Positions 18,883-28,004 of a stretch of 37,764 bases of DNA are shown piece after piece. Source of the DNA: Clostridium sp. HBUAS56010 (GTDB lineage: Bacteria; Bacillota; Clostridia; Lachnospirales; Lachnospiraceae). A model generated the notes under the pieces. It was not told where the DNA came from and searched no databases. It saw only the letters and a program-made list of their open reading frames with translations. The position numbers were made by a program, and so were the translations under genes. The stretch lies in the NCBI RefSeq assembly GCF_007115105.1, contig NZ_SULJ01000016.1:1-37764 (forward strand), in the 5' to 3' direction. Within the stretch, counting starts at the first letter, position 1. Every line of letters starts with the position of its first letter.

Positions 18883-19719
18883 TTGGCAAGGGTAAGAAGC
18901 CCAAACAGAGATAAAGCCTTTGATATATATAAGCAACATGGTGGAGAAATCACGAACCGAGAGATTGCCGCCATGTTGAACGAAGATGAAAAGGTAATTG
19001 CGGTATGGAAGAGCCGTGATAAATGGAATGTTGTACAACAATCGAAGGAACGATGTACAACAAAGAAAGCACAACATGATAAAATAGAGAAAAAAGCGGT
19101 GGCTAAAGAAGTTGAGTCAGTAATGAGTAATGAGGACCTAACCGACAAGCAACGGCTTTTTTGTGTTTATTATAGTAAGTCATTCAATGCTACACAAAGC
19201 TATAAGAAAGCCTATGACGTGAGCTATGACGTGGCAAACGCAGAAGGATATAAGCTCCTTGTAAACCCTTGTGTAAGAACGGAAATCATGAAGCTAAAAG
19301 AAGATAGATATGCCAAAGCGTTTCTGAGTGAAGAAGACATTTTTCAGAAGTACATGGATATCGCTTATTCGGACATAACTGATTACCTGACGTTCGGGAA
19401 GAAAGATATTGAATATACCGACAAAGCCGGGAACGAACGGACGGCAACCGTATCTTACGTTGATTTGAATGAAAGCAGCGAGGTAGATGGTAGCCTCATA
19501 TCTGAGGTTTCACAAGGTAAAGACGGTGTGAAGGTAAAGCTCGCTGATAGAATGAAAGCCTTGCAATGGTTGTCGGATCACAAGGGAATGGCAACGCCAG
19601 AACAATTGGCTAAGATAGCTCAGATCGAGGCTCAAACAAATAAACTCACGGCAGATGAAAAGGAACAGTCAGAAAGAGTGGTGATCGTCAATGATATCCC
19701 AAGACCAGAATCAAGTTAA
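18883..19719 (+). CDS. terS: Terminase small subunit
   Basis: This 278-residue protein has an N-terminal HTH (about 5-50: RDKAFDIYKQHGGEITNREI), then the conserved small-terminase core (LTDKQRLFCVYYSKSFNATQ, then YKLLVNPCVRTEI). It recognises phage DNA and delivers it to the large subunit. The TTG start follows GAGGTGG. It overlaps the large-subunit gene by 29 bases, the usual coupled arrangement. Confidence 0.92.
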   Translation: MARVRSPNRDKAFDIYKQHGGEITNREIAAMLNEDEKVIAVWKSRDKWNVVQQSKERCTTKKAQHDKIEKKAVAKEVESVMSNEDLTDKQRLFCVYYSKSFNATQSYKKAYDVSYDVANAEGYKLLVNPCVRTEIMKLKEDRYAKAFLSEEDIFQKYMDIAYSDITDYLTFGKKDIEYTDKAGNERTATVSYVDLNESSEVDGSLISEVSQGKDGVKVKLADRMKALQWLSDHKGMATPEQLAKIAQIEAQTNKLTADEKEQSERVVIVNDIPRPESS

Positions 19720-20944
19720 ACTCACTGACTTAATCGCTCCTTCCTTTTATGGTGTGCATTGGGATATTGTAGACGGAAACCACACCTATTATGATCTGTA
19801 CGGCGGGCGAGGCTCCACGAAATCCTCTTTTGTGGGGCTTGAAATCGTTTTAGGCATGATGCAGGACCCGAACGCTAATGCAATTGTTTATCGTAAAGTT
19901 GGTAATACAATCGGTGATAGCGTGTTTGAACAGATTCTATGGGCCATTGATGCGTTGGAGGTTAATCACCTATGGCGTTGCAAGACCAGCCCATACAGAT
20001 GTGTGTATAAGCCCACGGGACAGCGAATCATGTTCAAGGGACTTGATAAGGCTAAGAAGTCTAAGTCAGCAAAAGTAAGCAAGGGCTATTTTAAATACCT
20101 ATGGTTCGAGGAATTAGACGAATTTGCAGGCATTGAAGAGATCCGAATGGTCCAGCAGTCAATATTGAGGGGCGGACCTAAGTTTGTTGTGTTCAAGACA
20201 TTCAATCCACCGATAAGCAAGTCAAACTGGGCAAATAACTATGTCCAGGAACCGCATGAGGGGTCACTAAGGCATAAGAGCGATTACACCACGGTTCCGG
20301 TTGAATGGTTGGGCAAACAGTTTGTTGATGATGCTGAACACCTGCGCAAAGCCAACCCGAAAGCATATGAACATGAATACCTCGGTAACCCGGTAGGACT
20401 GGGAACTAATATATTTGAGTTTCTGGAGATCAGAACAATCACCAATGAAGAGATTGCCAGAATGGACCGGATATACCAAGGGCAAGACTGGGGCTGGTAT
20501 CCTGATCCTAAAGCGTTTGTGAGGTGTTACTACAACCACAATACAGAAACCATATATGCCATTGATGAATTAGGCGGCTGTAAGATTCGTAATGCTGAGA
20601 TGGCAAGACAGATTAAAGCCAAAGGGTATGATGATTACGAAATCCGATGTGGTCTTGATGAACAGGAAAGTATTGTAGACTTCCGAGACGCAGGACTGCC
20701 AGCAAGACAGGCGAATGGCGGGCCGGGCAGCGTCAAGTATACCTTTGAATGGCTTCAGTGCCGTAAGATCGTTGTTGACCCAGCACGAACACCAAGGCTC
20801 TATAAAGAAATGATAGAGTATGAGCATGAGGTAGACAGCAACGGAGAAGTAATACCGGATTATCCTGATAAAAATAACCACTGGATTGATGCCCTGCGAT
20901 ATGCAACCAGTCCATTATCAATGAGAAGGGGGAATAGTGCATAA
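19691..20944 (+). CDS. terL: Terminase large subunit (PBSX/XtmB type)
   Basis: This 417-residue DNA-packaging motor has an ATPase domain with Walker A GGRGSTKS (38-45) and Walker B YLWFEELDE (136-144), and a RNase H-like nuclease domain with D266 (GQDWGWYPDP), acidic residues around 323-325 (LDEQES) and D400 (NHWIDALRYA). It cuts and pumps concatemeric DNA into the prohead through the portal. Its stop shares bases with the next start. Confidence 0.96.
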   Translation: MISQDQNQVKLTDLIAPSFYGVHWDIVDGNHTYYDLYGGRGSTKSSFVGLEIVLGMMQDPNANAIVYRKVGNTIGDSVFEQILWAIDALEVNHLWRCKTSPYRCVYKPTGQRIMFKGLDKAKKSKSAKVSKGYFKYLWFEELDEFAGIEEIRMVQQSILRGGPKFVVFKTFNPPISKSNWANNYVQEPHEGSLRHKSDYTTVPVEWLGKQFVDDAEHLRKANPKAYEHEYLGNPVGLGTNIFEFLEIRTITNEEIARMDRIYQGQDWGWYPDPKAFVRCYYNHNTETIYAIDELGGCKIRNAEMARQIKAKGYDDYEIRCGLDEQESIVDFRDAGLPARQANGGPGSVKYTFEWLQCRKIVVDPARTPRLYKEMIEYEHEVDSNGEVIPDYPDKNNHWIDALRYATSPLSMRRGNSA

Positions 20945-21327
20945 TGAAGGTTAATAAACGCTTTGCGGTAAAGGTAGAAGATAAGATATTCAAGGCAGAC
21001 GAAATGACAAAAATATCTATGGAGGGCGGGAGAGTTAATATCGTTTGTTCATATTGTAGCGGCACGGTAGTTACTGTGAATGCAAGAGTAAAGGAATGCG
21101 AGTTCATAGAAGACCCATGGTTTGCTGAATCTGCAAAAGATAAGACGCTTGCGAGCGATATAAAAAATACAAGTTCGTCCGAAAGGCTTAAGGAAACGTT
21201 TGACAAGATTGGTACTGCTGCAAAAGGATTTAATGAATCATTTGATACGTTACGAAACAGCATTGAGGCTTTAAACAGAGTGGCCACAGAAACACTCAAA
21301 AAGTATAACCCTACTGGTGGTGATTAA
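20944..21327 (+). CDS. Hypothetical protein between terminase and portal
   Basis: This 127-residue protein has a strand-rich N-terminal half with a CSYC motif (36-39) and a helical second half (about 75-122). It starts within the TAATG overlap with the terminase stop, and its own stop abuts the portal start. Genes at this place are common in this phage type, but I know no function for it. Confidence 0.75.
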   Translation: MKVNKRFAVKVEDKIFKADEMTKISMEGGRVNIVCSYCSGTVVTVNARVKECEFIEDPWFAESAKDKTLASDIKNTSSSERLKETFDKIGTAAKGFNESFDTLRNSIEALNRVATETLKKYNPTGGD

Positions 21328-22761
21328 ATGGGACTGGTATCAGCAATAAGGAGGTGGTGGAGCATGAAATTTCAGAACGAGGCATTAGAAGAATTTGACG
21401 TGAAGCCAGTCACCTCACAAGAGATGGATATTGCTATAAACCAATGTATGAACGTTTACCAGAACCGCCCACACTGGCTAAGTACTAAGAATGATGTACG
21501 TACTATTGGATTCGGTAAGGCACTTTGTGAAGAGACGGCCCGGCTCGCCACACTGGCTATCCATGTTACTATTGACGGATCACCAAGGGCTGAATGGCTA
21601 CAACAGCAGATTGACAAGAGGTACTTCAAGTTCAGGGAGTGGCTGGAATATGGGTGTGCTGCCGGAACGTTTATCCTTAAGCCAAATGGTAAGGGGATAG
21701 ATTTCCTTCTACCTAACAGTTTCCAGATCGTGGACGCTGACGATGATGGCAATGTGACAGGTGTTATATTCGCGGATCAGTATACGGAGAGTGGTATACT
21801 CTCAAAGCAAAAATACTATACAAAGTTTGAATATCACCGATTCATTGAAAATACAGGAGAATACCTCATAAGCAACCGAACGTACATGAGCACCAGCGAG
21901 GGGGAAAAAGGCAGAGCGGTACCTATCGAGGATACCAAGTGGGCCGGACTTGAATCTGACGTATCACTTATGACAGCGGAAGGCAAATCGTTGGACCGTA
22001 TGCTGTTTGGGATATTCCGCACACCACAGGCGAACAATCTAGATATTAACAGCCCACTGGGGTTACCTATATTTCAGAATGTGCTTGAAGAACTTAAGAG
22101 CCTTGATACTGCTTACAGCCGGAACAGTGAGGAAATAAAGGAAAGCAGGAGAATGGTTCTTGCCGATGATAGGTTGTTCCTTCCTTCCGGTGAAAAGTTG
22201 GGCAGGAAGGGCTTGTGGGAGAGTATTAAGGGGTTACCACATTTCATCAAAAATGTATTTGGGCAAGGTGAAAAAGAATTTTATCAAGAAATCAACCCAC
22301 AACTCAACACCGAAATAAGAATAAAGGGATTCAACAATGAATTATCAATTCTCGGTTACAAAGTAGGATTCTCATCCGGATACTTTGTGCTTGACCAGAA
22401 AACGGGCATGGTAACAGCTACACAGGTAGAATCAGACGACCGTCGTACAATCCAGTTTATCAAAGATGTAAGAGATAAGCTGGAAGATTGCATGGACGGT
22501 CTTATCTATGCCCTGAATGTGTTTGCTGACCTGTACGGGCTGGCTCCAGCGGGAACGTATGAAACAACCTACGATTTCGGGGACATTACATACAATCGTG
22601 AAGAGGACCGGGCTAGATGGTGGCAGTATGTAGTCCAGGGCAAAGTACCGGCATGGCTGTACTACCAGAAGTTTGAGGGTATGAGCGAGGAAGAAGCCAA
22701 AGCCATGATAGCAGAGGCTAAGGCGGATCAAGAAGCCCCTGAGCTTTTTGGAGAGGAATAA
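21328..22761 (+). CDS. Portal protein (SPP1 gp6-like)
   Basis: This 477-residue protein fits the SPP1-type portal family in length, gene order and motifs: NVYQNRPHWL near the N-terminus, CEETARLATL, and a C-terminal segment with TATQVESDDRRTIQFIKDV. It forms the dodecameric ring for DNA entry and exit. The ATG at 21328 is adopted, but AAGGAGG at 21349-21355 would also allow an in-frame start at 21364. Confidence 0.93.
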   Translation: MGLVSAIRRWWSMKFQNEALEEFDVKPVTSQEMDIAINQCMNVYQNRPHWLSTKNDVRTIGFGKALCEETARLATLAIHVTIDGSPRAEWLQQQIDKRYFKFREWLEYGCAAGTFILKPNGKGIDFLLPNSFQIVDADDDGNVTGVIFADQYTESGILSKQKYYTKFEYHRFIENTGEYLISNRTYMSTSEGEKGRAVPIEDTKWAGLESDVSLMTAEGKSLDRMLFGIFRTPQANNLDINSPLGLPIFQNVLEELKSLDTAYSRNSEEIKESRRMVLADDRLFLPSGEKLGRKGLWESIKGLPHFIKNVFGQGEKEFYQEINPQLNTEIRIKGFNNELSILGYKVGFSSGYFVLDQKTGMVTATQVESDDRRTIQFIKDVRDKLEDCMDGLIYALNVFADLYGLAPAGTYETTYDFGDITYNREEDRARWWQYVVQGKVPAWLYYQKFEGMSEEEAKAMIAEAKADQEAPELFGEE

Positions 22762-22762
22762 C

Positions 22763-22957
22763 ATGATTGATATAGCTACGCATGGAGGGATTATCCATGA
22801 GGTGGATTTACAATATGAAGTCATGAAAGCCATCATGGCTGACAGTTTTATAAAGGACCATCAATTTATAGATTTCAAATTCATTGACGGGTCGCATGGC
22901 TCTGTAAAAAAAGGTTGCATTGAATTTTTCTATGAAAGTGAAACGGAGGAAGTATAA
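22763..22957 (+). CDS. 64-residue small protein
   Basis: GAGAGGAA precedes the ATG at 22763. The protein is acidic with a helical centre (VDLQYEVMKAIMADSFI) and a strand-rich end. It overlaps the next start. No family is recognised; position suggests an accessory head-region protein. Confidence 0.65.
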   Translation: MIDIATHGGIIHEVDLQYEVMKAIMADSFIKDHQFIDFKFIDGSHGSVKKGCIEFFYESETEEV

Positions 22958-23040
22958 TGGCCACATCGACAATGAACATCGCTATAATTTGCATTACGCT
23001 TATTGCACTTGTGATGATAAGAAATTCAAGAAAAGGGTGA
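22957..23040 (+). CDS. 27-residue membrane peptide in the head operon
   Basis: The tiny ORF follows CGGAGGAAG and overlaps the previous stop (TAATG). It encodes a short polar start, one hydrophobic helix (IAIICITLIALVMI) and a basic RNSRKG end, as in a single-pass peptide. The next gene starts five bases later. Confidence 0.5.
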   Translation: MATSTMNIAIICITLIALVMIRNSRKG

Positions 23041-23044
23041 TTAA

Positions 23045-24262
23045 ATGTTAACCCCTGAATATCTGCAAAGGGTAGCGGAACAGTCAGAGGAATACGCTTC
23101 CCGGCTCAGGTCATACATAATCAGTTTGCTCTTAAGAAGAATCGGTGCAAGGCTGGGCCGTGGTGCTGGCTACCTCTTTACTGCTTCCGATAAGTGGCAG
23201 ATTGGTGTATTACAAGAAGCAGGGGAACTGCTGGAAGATATCCAGAAGCAGGTAACCGTATACACTAAGCTGCAGCAAAAAGAAGTAAAGTCAGCCATGG
23301 AAGAAGCCGGAATTAAGGCCCTGCAATATGATGATAAGATATACCATGAAGCCGGGCTTAACCCCACACCGTTGAAACAATCCCCTGTACTGGTCAGGCA
23401 AATGCAAAGGGAGTATGAAGCCACAAACGGCGAGATACAGAACTTCACCCGGACAACGGCAGTAGAGGCACAGAAGCTATATATCAATGAGTGTGACAAC
23501 GCTTACAGGCTGGTAACTTCTGGGGCAGTATCCTACAATCAGGCGGTGCAGGAAGCCATCAGTAATGCCATTTCAGATGGTGGGGCTGTCAAATATCCAA
23601 CGGGGCATAAAGACACGCTAGAAACGGCTGTGGCACGTTCTGTACGTACTGGAATCAGCCAGGCAACGGGAAGCATACAGTTAACCCGAATGATTGAAAT
23701 GGACTGGGATATAATCCTCACATCGGCTCACTTGGGAGCCAGAACCGGGGACGGTGGTCAGAATCCATCTAATCATCTGTGGTGGCAAGGACAGTTTTTT
23801 AGCCGAACCGGTAGAACGAAGCAGTTCCCGGACTTCATCAAATCAACTGGCTACGGAACGATTACGGGGCTATGTGGTATAAACTGCCGCCATAGCTTCG
23901 GACCGGGTGATGGTGTGAATAATCCTTTTGCTGACTTGCAGACAGAAGACAACGAACGAATAGAGACACTTAACAAGAAGCAAAGGGCGTTAGAACGCCG
24001 GATTCGAAAGACCAAACAGGAACTTGTGGGAATGAAAGCGGCGGTTGATTCGGTGAAAGATGAACCTCTTAAATTTGAACTGCAACAGGAATACGATCGC
24101 AAGGCAGCACTCCTGAGACGGCAGAACGCCGCTTACAATGTTTTCTGCAAGGATAATGACCTTAAGAAGCTCACAGAGCGATTGAACATAGCAAAGTGGA
24201 ACAGAGAACAGGCAGCGGCAGCAAACGGAGCCGCAACACGATACAACAATGCGAGGAAATAG
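23045..24262 (+). CDS. Minor capsid protein (phage minor capsid 2/SPP1 gp7-like)
   Basis: This 405-residue protein has a helical N-terminal part, a central conserved region (SNHLWWQGQFF, then GYGTITGLCGINCRHSFGP) typical of phage minor head proteins of the Mu gpF/SPP1 gp7 class, and a charged C-terminal coiled coil (about 305-400). It sits in the usual slot between portal and scaffold and likely attaches to the portal or enters the head. Confidence 0.92.
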   Translation: MLTPEYLQRVAEQSEEYASRLRSYIISLLLRRIGARLGRGAGYLFTASDKWQIGVLQEAGELLEDIQKQVTVYTKLQQKEVKSAMEEAGIKALQYDDKIYHEAGLNPTPLKQSPVLVRQMQREYEATNGEIQNFTRTTAVEAQKLYINECDNAYRLVTSGAVSYNQAVQEAISNAISDGGAVKYPTGHKDTLETAVARSVRTGISQATGSIQLTRMIEMDWDIILTSAHLGARTGDGGQNPSNHLWWQGQFFSRTGRTKQFPDFIKSTGYGTITGLCGINCRHSFGPGDGVNNPFADLQTEDNERIETLNKKQRALERRIRKTKQELVGMKAAVDSVKDEPLKFELQQEYDRKAALLRRQNAAYNVFCKDNDLKKLTERLNIAKWNREQAAAANGAATRYNNARK

Positions 24263-24263
24263 C

Positions 24264-24434
24264 ATGAGAGAATCAGAAACATGGGTCACATGCCCGGTAT
24301 GCGGCAGAAAGACCAAAAACAGGATAAGAGCAGATACCGAAGCTAAGCGGTTACCTTTGTGGTGCCCAGTGTGCAAAAATGAAAGTGTGGTCGATATCAC
24401 GCTAGGGAAAATTAATATTTCAAAGCTAAGTTGA
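24264..24434 (+). CDS. Cysteine-rich KTR-type protein
   Basis: This 56-residue protein matches the cysteine-rich KTR family: WVTCPVCGRKTKNRIRADTE then LWCPVCKNE, giving C10-x2-C13 and C34-x2-C37 for one zinc. The start at 24264 follows GAGGAAAT. Members are frequent in Firmicute mobile elements; their role is not established. A terminator-like hairpin overlaps its last codon. Confidence 0.8.
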   Translation: MRESETWVTCPVCGRKTKNRIRADTEAKRLPLWCPVCKNESVVDITLGKINISKLS

Positions 24435-24474
24435 GCGGGTGCTTATGCACTGGCTCTTTTATATTACCCCGCTC
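24433..24474 (+). terminator. Terminator-like hairpin with alternative pairing before the scaffold gene
   Basis: The arms 24433-24442 and 24447-24456 form a ten-position stem with one mismatch around TTAT, followed by TTTT. The left arm GAGCGGG (24433-24439) can instead pair with CCCGCTC (24468-24474). This may be a partial terminator or mRNA-processing site that sets the level of scaffold and capsid. Confidence 0.55.
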
Positions 24475-24541
24475 GTGGTCTATCGGGCAAATCCCAACCG
24501 CAGAAAGAGCGGTCAACAAATCATTTCAGGAGGATATGACA

Positions 24542-25183
24542 ATGAAAGATATATATGCAATTTTAACAGGCTTAGGCATCGAGGTACCAGAGGACAAAAA
24601 GCCGACTCTGGATAAGGAATGGAAAGAGAATTACCGCACCGTTGCAGAGTATGAGAAAGCTACTGCTAAGAGAGACGAACTCAAAGCCTCCCTTGATACC
24701 GTGCAGGAGCAGTTAAAGGCTTTTGATGGTGTAAACCTCGATGAATACAAGGGACAGATTGATACCCTCACAAAACAGCTTGAAGATGAAAAGGCGGCTC
24801 GGCTGGCTGACGAATCAAAGCACCAGTTAGATGTGACCATTGACAAGTTTATGGGTGAGAAGCAGTTTGTAAACTCTTTGACTGCTGACAGTGTAAGAAA
24901 CAAGCTCGCAGAAGAATTAAGCAAGGATACAGCAAAAGGACGGTCCATTGAGGATATTTTTAAAACCATCGTGACCGACAAAGACGGCAATCCGATTCCT
25001 AACATTCTTATCGACCCGAATCAGCAGGCAGCAGAAGGTAACAAGGTAGTTATCACAATGCCCATGGGACAGGGAAAGAACCAGACGGGAATTACAAAGG
25101 AATCCTTCCAGAAGATGGACCTTGACGCAAGAATGGCTTTAAAAACGAAAAGCCCGGAACTCTATAAAAGTTTAACACAGTAA
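24542..25183 (+). CDS. Scaffolding protein (minor structural GP20 family)
   Basis: This 213-residue, charged, helical protein fits phage scaffolds: MKDIYAILTGLGIEVPEDKK at the start, a coiled coil (about 35-95, DELKASLDTVQEQLKAFDG) and a C-terminal NQTGITKESFQKMDLDAR region. It would guide capsid assembly and then leave. I choose the ATG at 24542, eight bases after AGGAGG; the ATG at 24536 is too close to it. It lies directly before the major capsid gene. Confidence 0.9.
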   Translation: MKDIYAILTGLGIEVPEDKKPTLDKEWKENYRTVAEYEKATAKRDELKASLDTVQEQLKAFDGVNLDEYKGQIDTLTKQLEDEKAARLADESKHQLDVTIDKFMGEKQFVNSLTADSVRNKLAEELSKDTAKGRSIEDIFKTIVTDKDGNPIPNILIDPNQQAAEGNKVVITMPMGQGKNQTGITKESFQKMDLDARMALKTKSPELYKSLTQ

Positions 25184-25202
25184 AAGAAGGAGAAATGACA
25201 AT

Positions 25203-26222
25203 ATGGCAATGACAGGAAAATTCGGCGGTTTTGATTTTGACCCGGAAGTATTCTCCGGCTACATGGCAGAGCAGCCCACATGGAATGACAAGATTTACGC
25301 TTCCGGTATCATGGTGGAAGACAATACAATCATGGATTTAATCGGCACAAAGGGCAACGTTGCTTCACTGCCTTTCTACGTACCCATTGATGAAAACGAC
25401 GATCAGGCATTAAACAACGATGGTATGACAGATAACACACCTTCTGAAATCAGCGGAGGCAAGCAGACCGCAATGATGATCCAGCGAATGAAAGCCTGGA
25501 AAGCAAAAGACTTTACGAAAGAGTTGACTGGGGCAGCGCCTATGACACATGTTGCCAATTCCGTGGCAGGATACTACCGCCAGGTGTGGACCAGGGACCT
25601 AATGACAACTGCTGATGCTATTATGCAGCTTGCGGGCATGGCGAACCATATCACCGACTTAAGTGCAGAAGCAGAAGCAACACCAGAAGAAGCAAACAGC
25701 ATCAACGCCACAACCCTGATCTATGCACAGCAGAAAGCACTCGGTGACATGGCTGACGGGTTCGGGCTTTACCTGATCAACTCTTATATCTTTGCGAAAT
25801 ACAAAGCATTAGGGCTGGTCGATTACAACAAGTACACCATCACGAATGCCATTGAGAGAGAGGTTGAGCTTCCTACTATTGGCGGACTGATTCCGCTTGT
25901 GACCGACAGATTTACAATTGATACGTCTGGCGCTAATCCGGTGTATAAGTCTTATATCATCGGTCAAGGGGCATTCCTCACTTGTCCGAAGAACAATTAT
26001 GAGAACCCATATTACACTGACTACGATCCCGAAACATCAGCCGGTATTGAGAAACTTTACACAAAGCAGGGTAGAGTTATCCACCCGAACGGCTTTTCTA
26101 TCAAGGCTGAAAGTATCGTAGGAGAATCCCCGACAAATGCGGAACTTGGGAACAAGGCAAACTGGACGCTTAAATTCAAGGAGAAAAATATCCCTATTGG
26201 TTTAATTAAGTCCAACGGTTAA
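25203..26222 (+). CDS. Major capsid protein
   Basis: This 339-residue protein lies right after the scaffold gene, as expected, and has the HK97-fold-like composition of Firmicute phage major capsid proteins. The N-terminal arm has FDFDPEVFSGYMAEQP; a central stretch includes NSVAGYYRQVWTRDLM; the C-terminal part is strand-rich (KANWTLKFKEKNIPIGL). AAGGAG precedes the ATG. Confidence 0.92.
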   Translation: MAMTGKFGGFDFDPEVFSGYMAEQPTWNDKIYASGIMVEDNTIMDLIGTKGNVASLPFYVPIDENDDQALNNDGMTDNTPSEISGGKQTAMMIQRMKAWKAKDFTKELTGAAPMTHVANSVAGYYRQVWTRDLMTTADAIMQLAGMANHITDLSAEAEATPEEANSINATTLIYAQQKALGDMADGFGLYLINSYIFAKYKALGLVDYNKYTITNAIEREVELPTIGGLIPLVTDRFTIDTSGANPVYKSYIIGQGAFLTCPKNNYENPYYTDYDPETSAGIEKLYTKQGRVIHPNGFSIKAESIVGESPTNAELGNKANWTLKFKEKNIPIGLIKSNG

Positions 26223-26234
26223 GGAGATACAGCC

Positions 26235-26708
26235 ATGGCTTATGCGGATTATGAATTTTACTCAACAAAATACTTTGGGTTAGGCCCGAAGATATCAGAA
26301 GATGACTTCAACCGCTTTGCTGAAATGGCAAGTGATAAGCTGGACACTATGACGTTTGACCGCCTGGTGTCTGGCCTCCCTACCAATGAGCGAGCGGCAA
26401 CAAAGGTAAAGAAAGCCGTGTGCGCCGTGGCTGAGAAGTTGCAGGAGATAGAGGCAGCGGAGAAGATGGCGCAGGCTGGCGGTTATAGTACTGATGAATC
26501 CGGTAATGCTGTCGGGAACATTGTCACAAGCAAATCCTCCGGGAGCGAGTCCATTTCATTCAGTGCCACATCTTCCGTAAAGAGTGCCGTACTCAGTGCT
26601 GCAGGTGATACACAGGTGCAGAACCGGCTTTGCTACGATACGGCAAGAGAATACCTTACTGGCGTAACTGATGATTGCGGTGTGTTCCTGCTTTATGCAG
26701 GACTATAG
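26235..26708 (+). CDS. Head-tail connector protein (gp6/gp15-like)
   Basis: This 157-residue protein is predicted helical with the connector pattern YADYEFYSTKYFGLGPKISE at the start, an alpha-helical core (NRFAEMASDKLDTMTF) and a short Ser-rich loop. It follows the capsid gene in the usual place for the first connector ring below the portal. AAGGAG precedes the ATG. Confidence 0.88.
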   Translation: MAYADYEFYSTKYFGLGPKISEDDFNRFAEMASDKLDTMTFDRLVSGLPTNERAATKVKKAVCAVAEKLQEIEAAEKMAQAGGYSTDESGNAVGNIVTSKSSGSESISFSATSSVKSAVLSAAGDTQVQNRLCYDTAREYLTGVTDDCGVFLLYAGL

Positions 26709-26720
26709 AAAGGAACCATT

Positions 26721-27011
26721 ATGAAGTATAGAAAGAAACCGGTGGTAATTGAGGCATTCAGATATGACGGGGATTTTATTGGCAGAGACGGAAAATATTA
26801 TATTCCGGATTGGGCTATAGACGCACACCAGAAAGGGATTTTGTATTTTGCAGAAGATCATCAGCACGGATTACCATACGAATTATTTGTGAAGACACTC
26901 GAGGGAACCATGGAAGCCTCCGTGGGGAATTTTATCATCAAGGGTGTAAAGGGTGAGATTTATCCTTGCAAGCCTGATATTTTCAAAGCAACCTACGACC
27001 CGGCAGAATAG
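26721..27011 (+). CDS. Conserved small phage protein (KYRKKPVVIEA type)
   Basis: This 96-residue protein opens with MKYRKKPVVIEAFRYDG and ends with GEIYPCKPDIFKATYDP, a very common phage protein of unknown function. It is inserted between two connector genes and may not be structural. AAAGGAA precedes the ATG. Confidence 0.82.
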   Translation: MKYRKKPVVIEAFRYDGDFIGRDGKYYIPDWAIDAHQKGILYFAEDHQHGLPYELFVKTLEGTMEASVGNFIIKGVKGEIYPCKPDIFKATYDPAE

Positions 27012-27076
27012 AAAGGCGGTGATCCTTCTATCTTCCAGCTATGGGTAAAATAGCAATGTAAGAAAGGGATGATTCC

Positions 27077-27514
27077 ATGTATACCGACACAGTGACAATC
27101 TTTAATAAGCATAAGACCACGCAGGGTACGACATGGTATCCTACTGTACTACATAATGTTGACCTGAATACCGACAAGGGTGCAAACGTGGCTAAGACTG
27201 GACTGGAAAGCGCAGACACGACCAAGTTGCATGTGAGGTACGGAAAGGCTGATGACGTTGTCGCAATCGCAGGGAAACCGTATATGCGTCCCAAGGAGTG
27301 GGCAGCGCAGGCAGACCCAACGGGCACATTGACCTTTATCGCAAGCACAGATTTGTTTATGCGTGGTGAATACCCGGAGACCCCCATTAATGACGCTGAT
27401 TATACAAAAGGCTTCCAGGACTATTTAAACAAGACTTATGATGACGTTTACCTGATTTCCACAGTAGGCGGTCCATACAAACTGATTCCTCATTTTGAGA
27501 TCGGAGGGAGATAG
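27077..27514 (+). CDS. Head-completion/minor capsid protein (DUF6751-like)
   Basis: This 145-residue protein begins with MYTDTVTIFNKHK and contains KPYMRPKEWAAQADPTGTLT, patterns of a conserved head-closure-region family in Firmicute siphophages. Position between connector and tail-terminator genes supports a head-tail joining role. GAAAGGG precedes the ATG. Confidence 0.83.
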   Translation: MYTDTVTIFNKHKTTQGTTWYPTVLHNVDLNTDKGANVAKTGLESADTTKLHVRYGKADDVVAIAGKPYMRPKEWAAQADPTGTLTFIASTDLFMRGEYPETPINDADYTKGFQDYLNKTYDDVYLISTVGGPYKLIPHFEIGGR

Positions 27515-27515
27515 C

Positions 27516-28004
27516 ATGGCAACAAAACACTTTCCTAAATGGTCCGTGGTTGATGGCGGCATACAGATTAAAATTGATCTATCCCGATTTGATAAGCAGT
27601 ACCAGCAAGCGCAGTACGGCCTTGACGGTGATGTTATGACCAGCATGATTCCTTTTATGGCTATGCAGTCAGGAACCTTTGTCAATGTGACGAGGGCGGC
27701 AAGTGCAGCAATTCAGGGAACCGGGGAAGTATACGCCGCCTTTGGACCTGCCGGACGATTTTTATACAAAGGAAAGACTATGGTCAGCGAAGCGACGGGA
27801 AGCACTTGGGCCAGACTTGGAGAACGTAAGGTACTTGTGAGCCAGTACAGCGGCAAGACCAAGGCTAAAGAAGATTTAGTATTTAACAAGACGGCCCACC
27901 CCGATGCACAAGCAAACTGGTTTGATGCAGCAAAAGAAAAAGACTGTAAGTCTGTGTGGGTAAAGAATGTAAAGAGAACCGCAGGAGGTGGAAAACGTGG
28001 CTGA
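27516..28004 (+). CDS. Minor capsid protein (minor capsid 2-like, head-tail joining)
   Basis: This 162-residue protein has a middle region with MTSMIPFMAMQSGTFVN and a C-terminal segment typical of phage head-tail joining proteins (GRFLYKGKTMV, then HPDAQANWFDAAK). The start at 27516 is set by GGAGGGAG. It overlaps the next gene by eight bases. Confidence 0.85.
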   Translation: MATKHFPKWSVVDGGIQIKIDLSRFDKQYQQAQYGLDGDVMTSMIPFMAMQSGTFVNVTRAASAAIQGTGEVYAAFGPAGRFLYKGKTMVSEATGSTWARLGERKVLVSQYSGKTKAKEDLVFNKTAHPDAQANWFDAAKEKDCKSVWVKNVKRTAGGGKRG

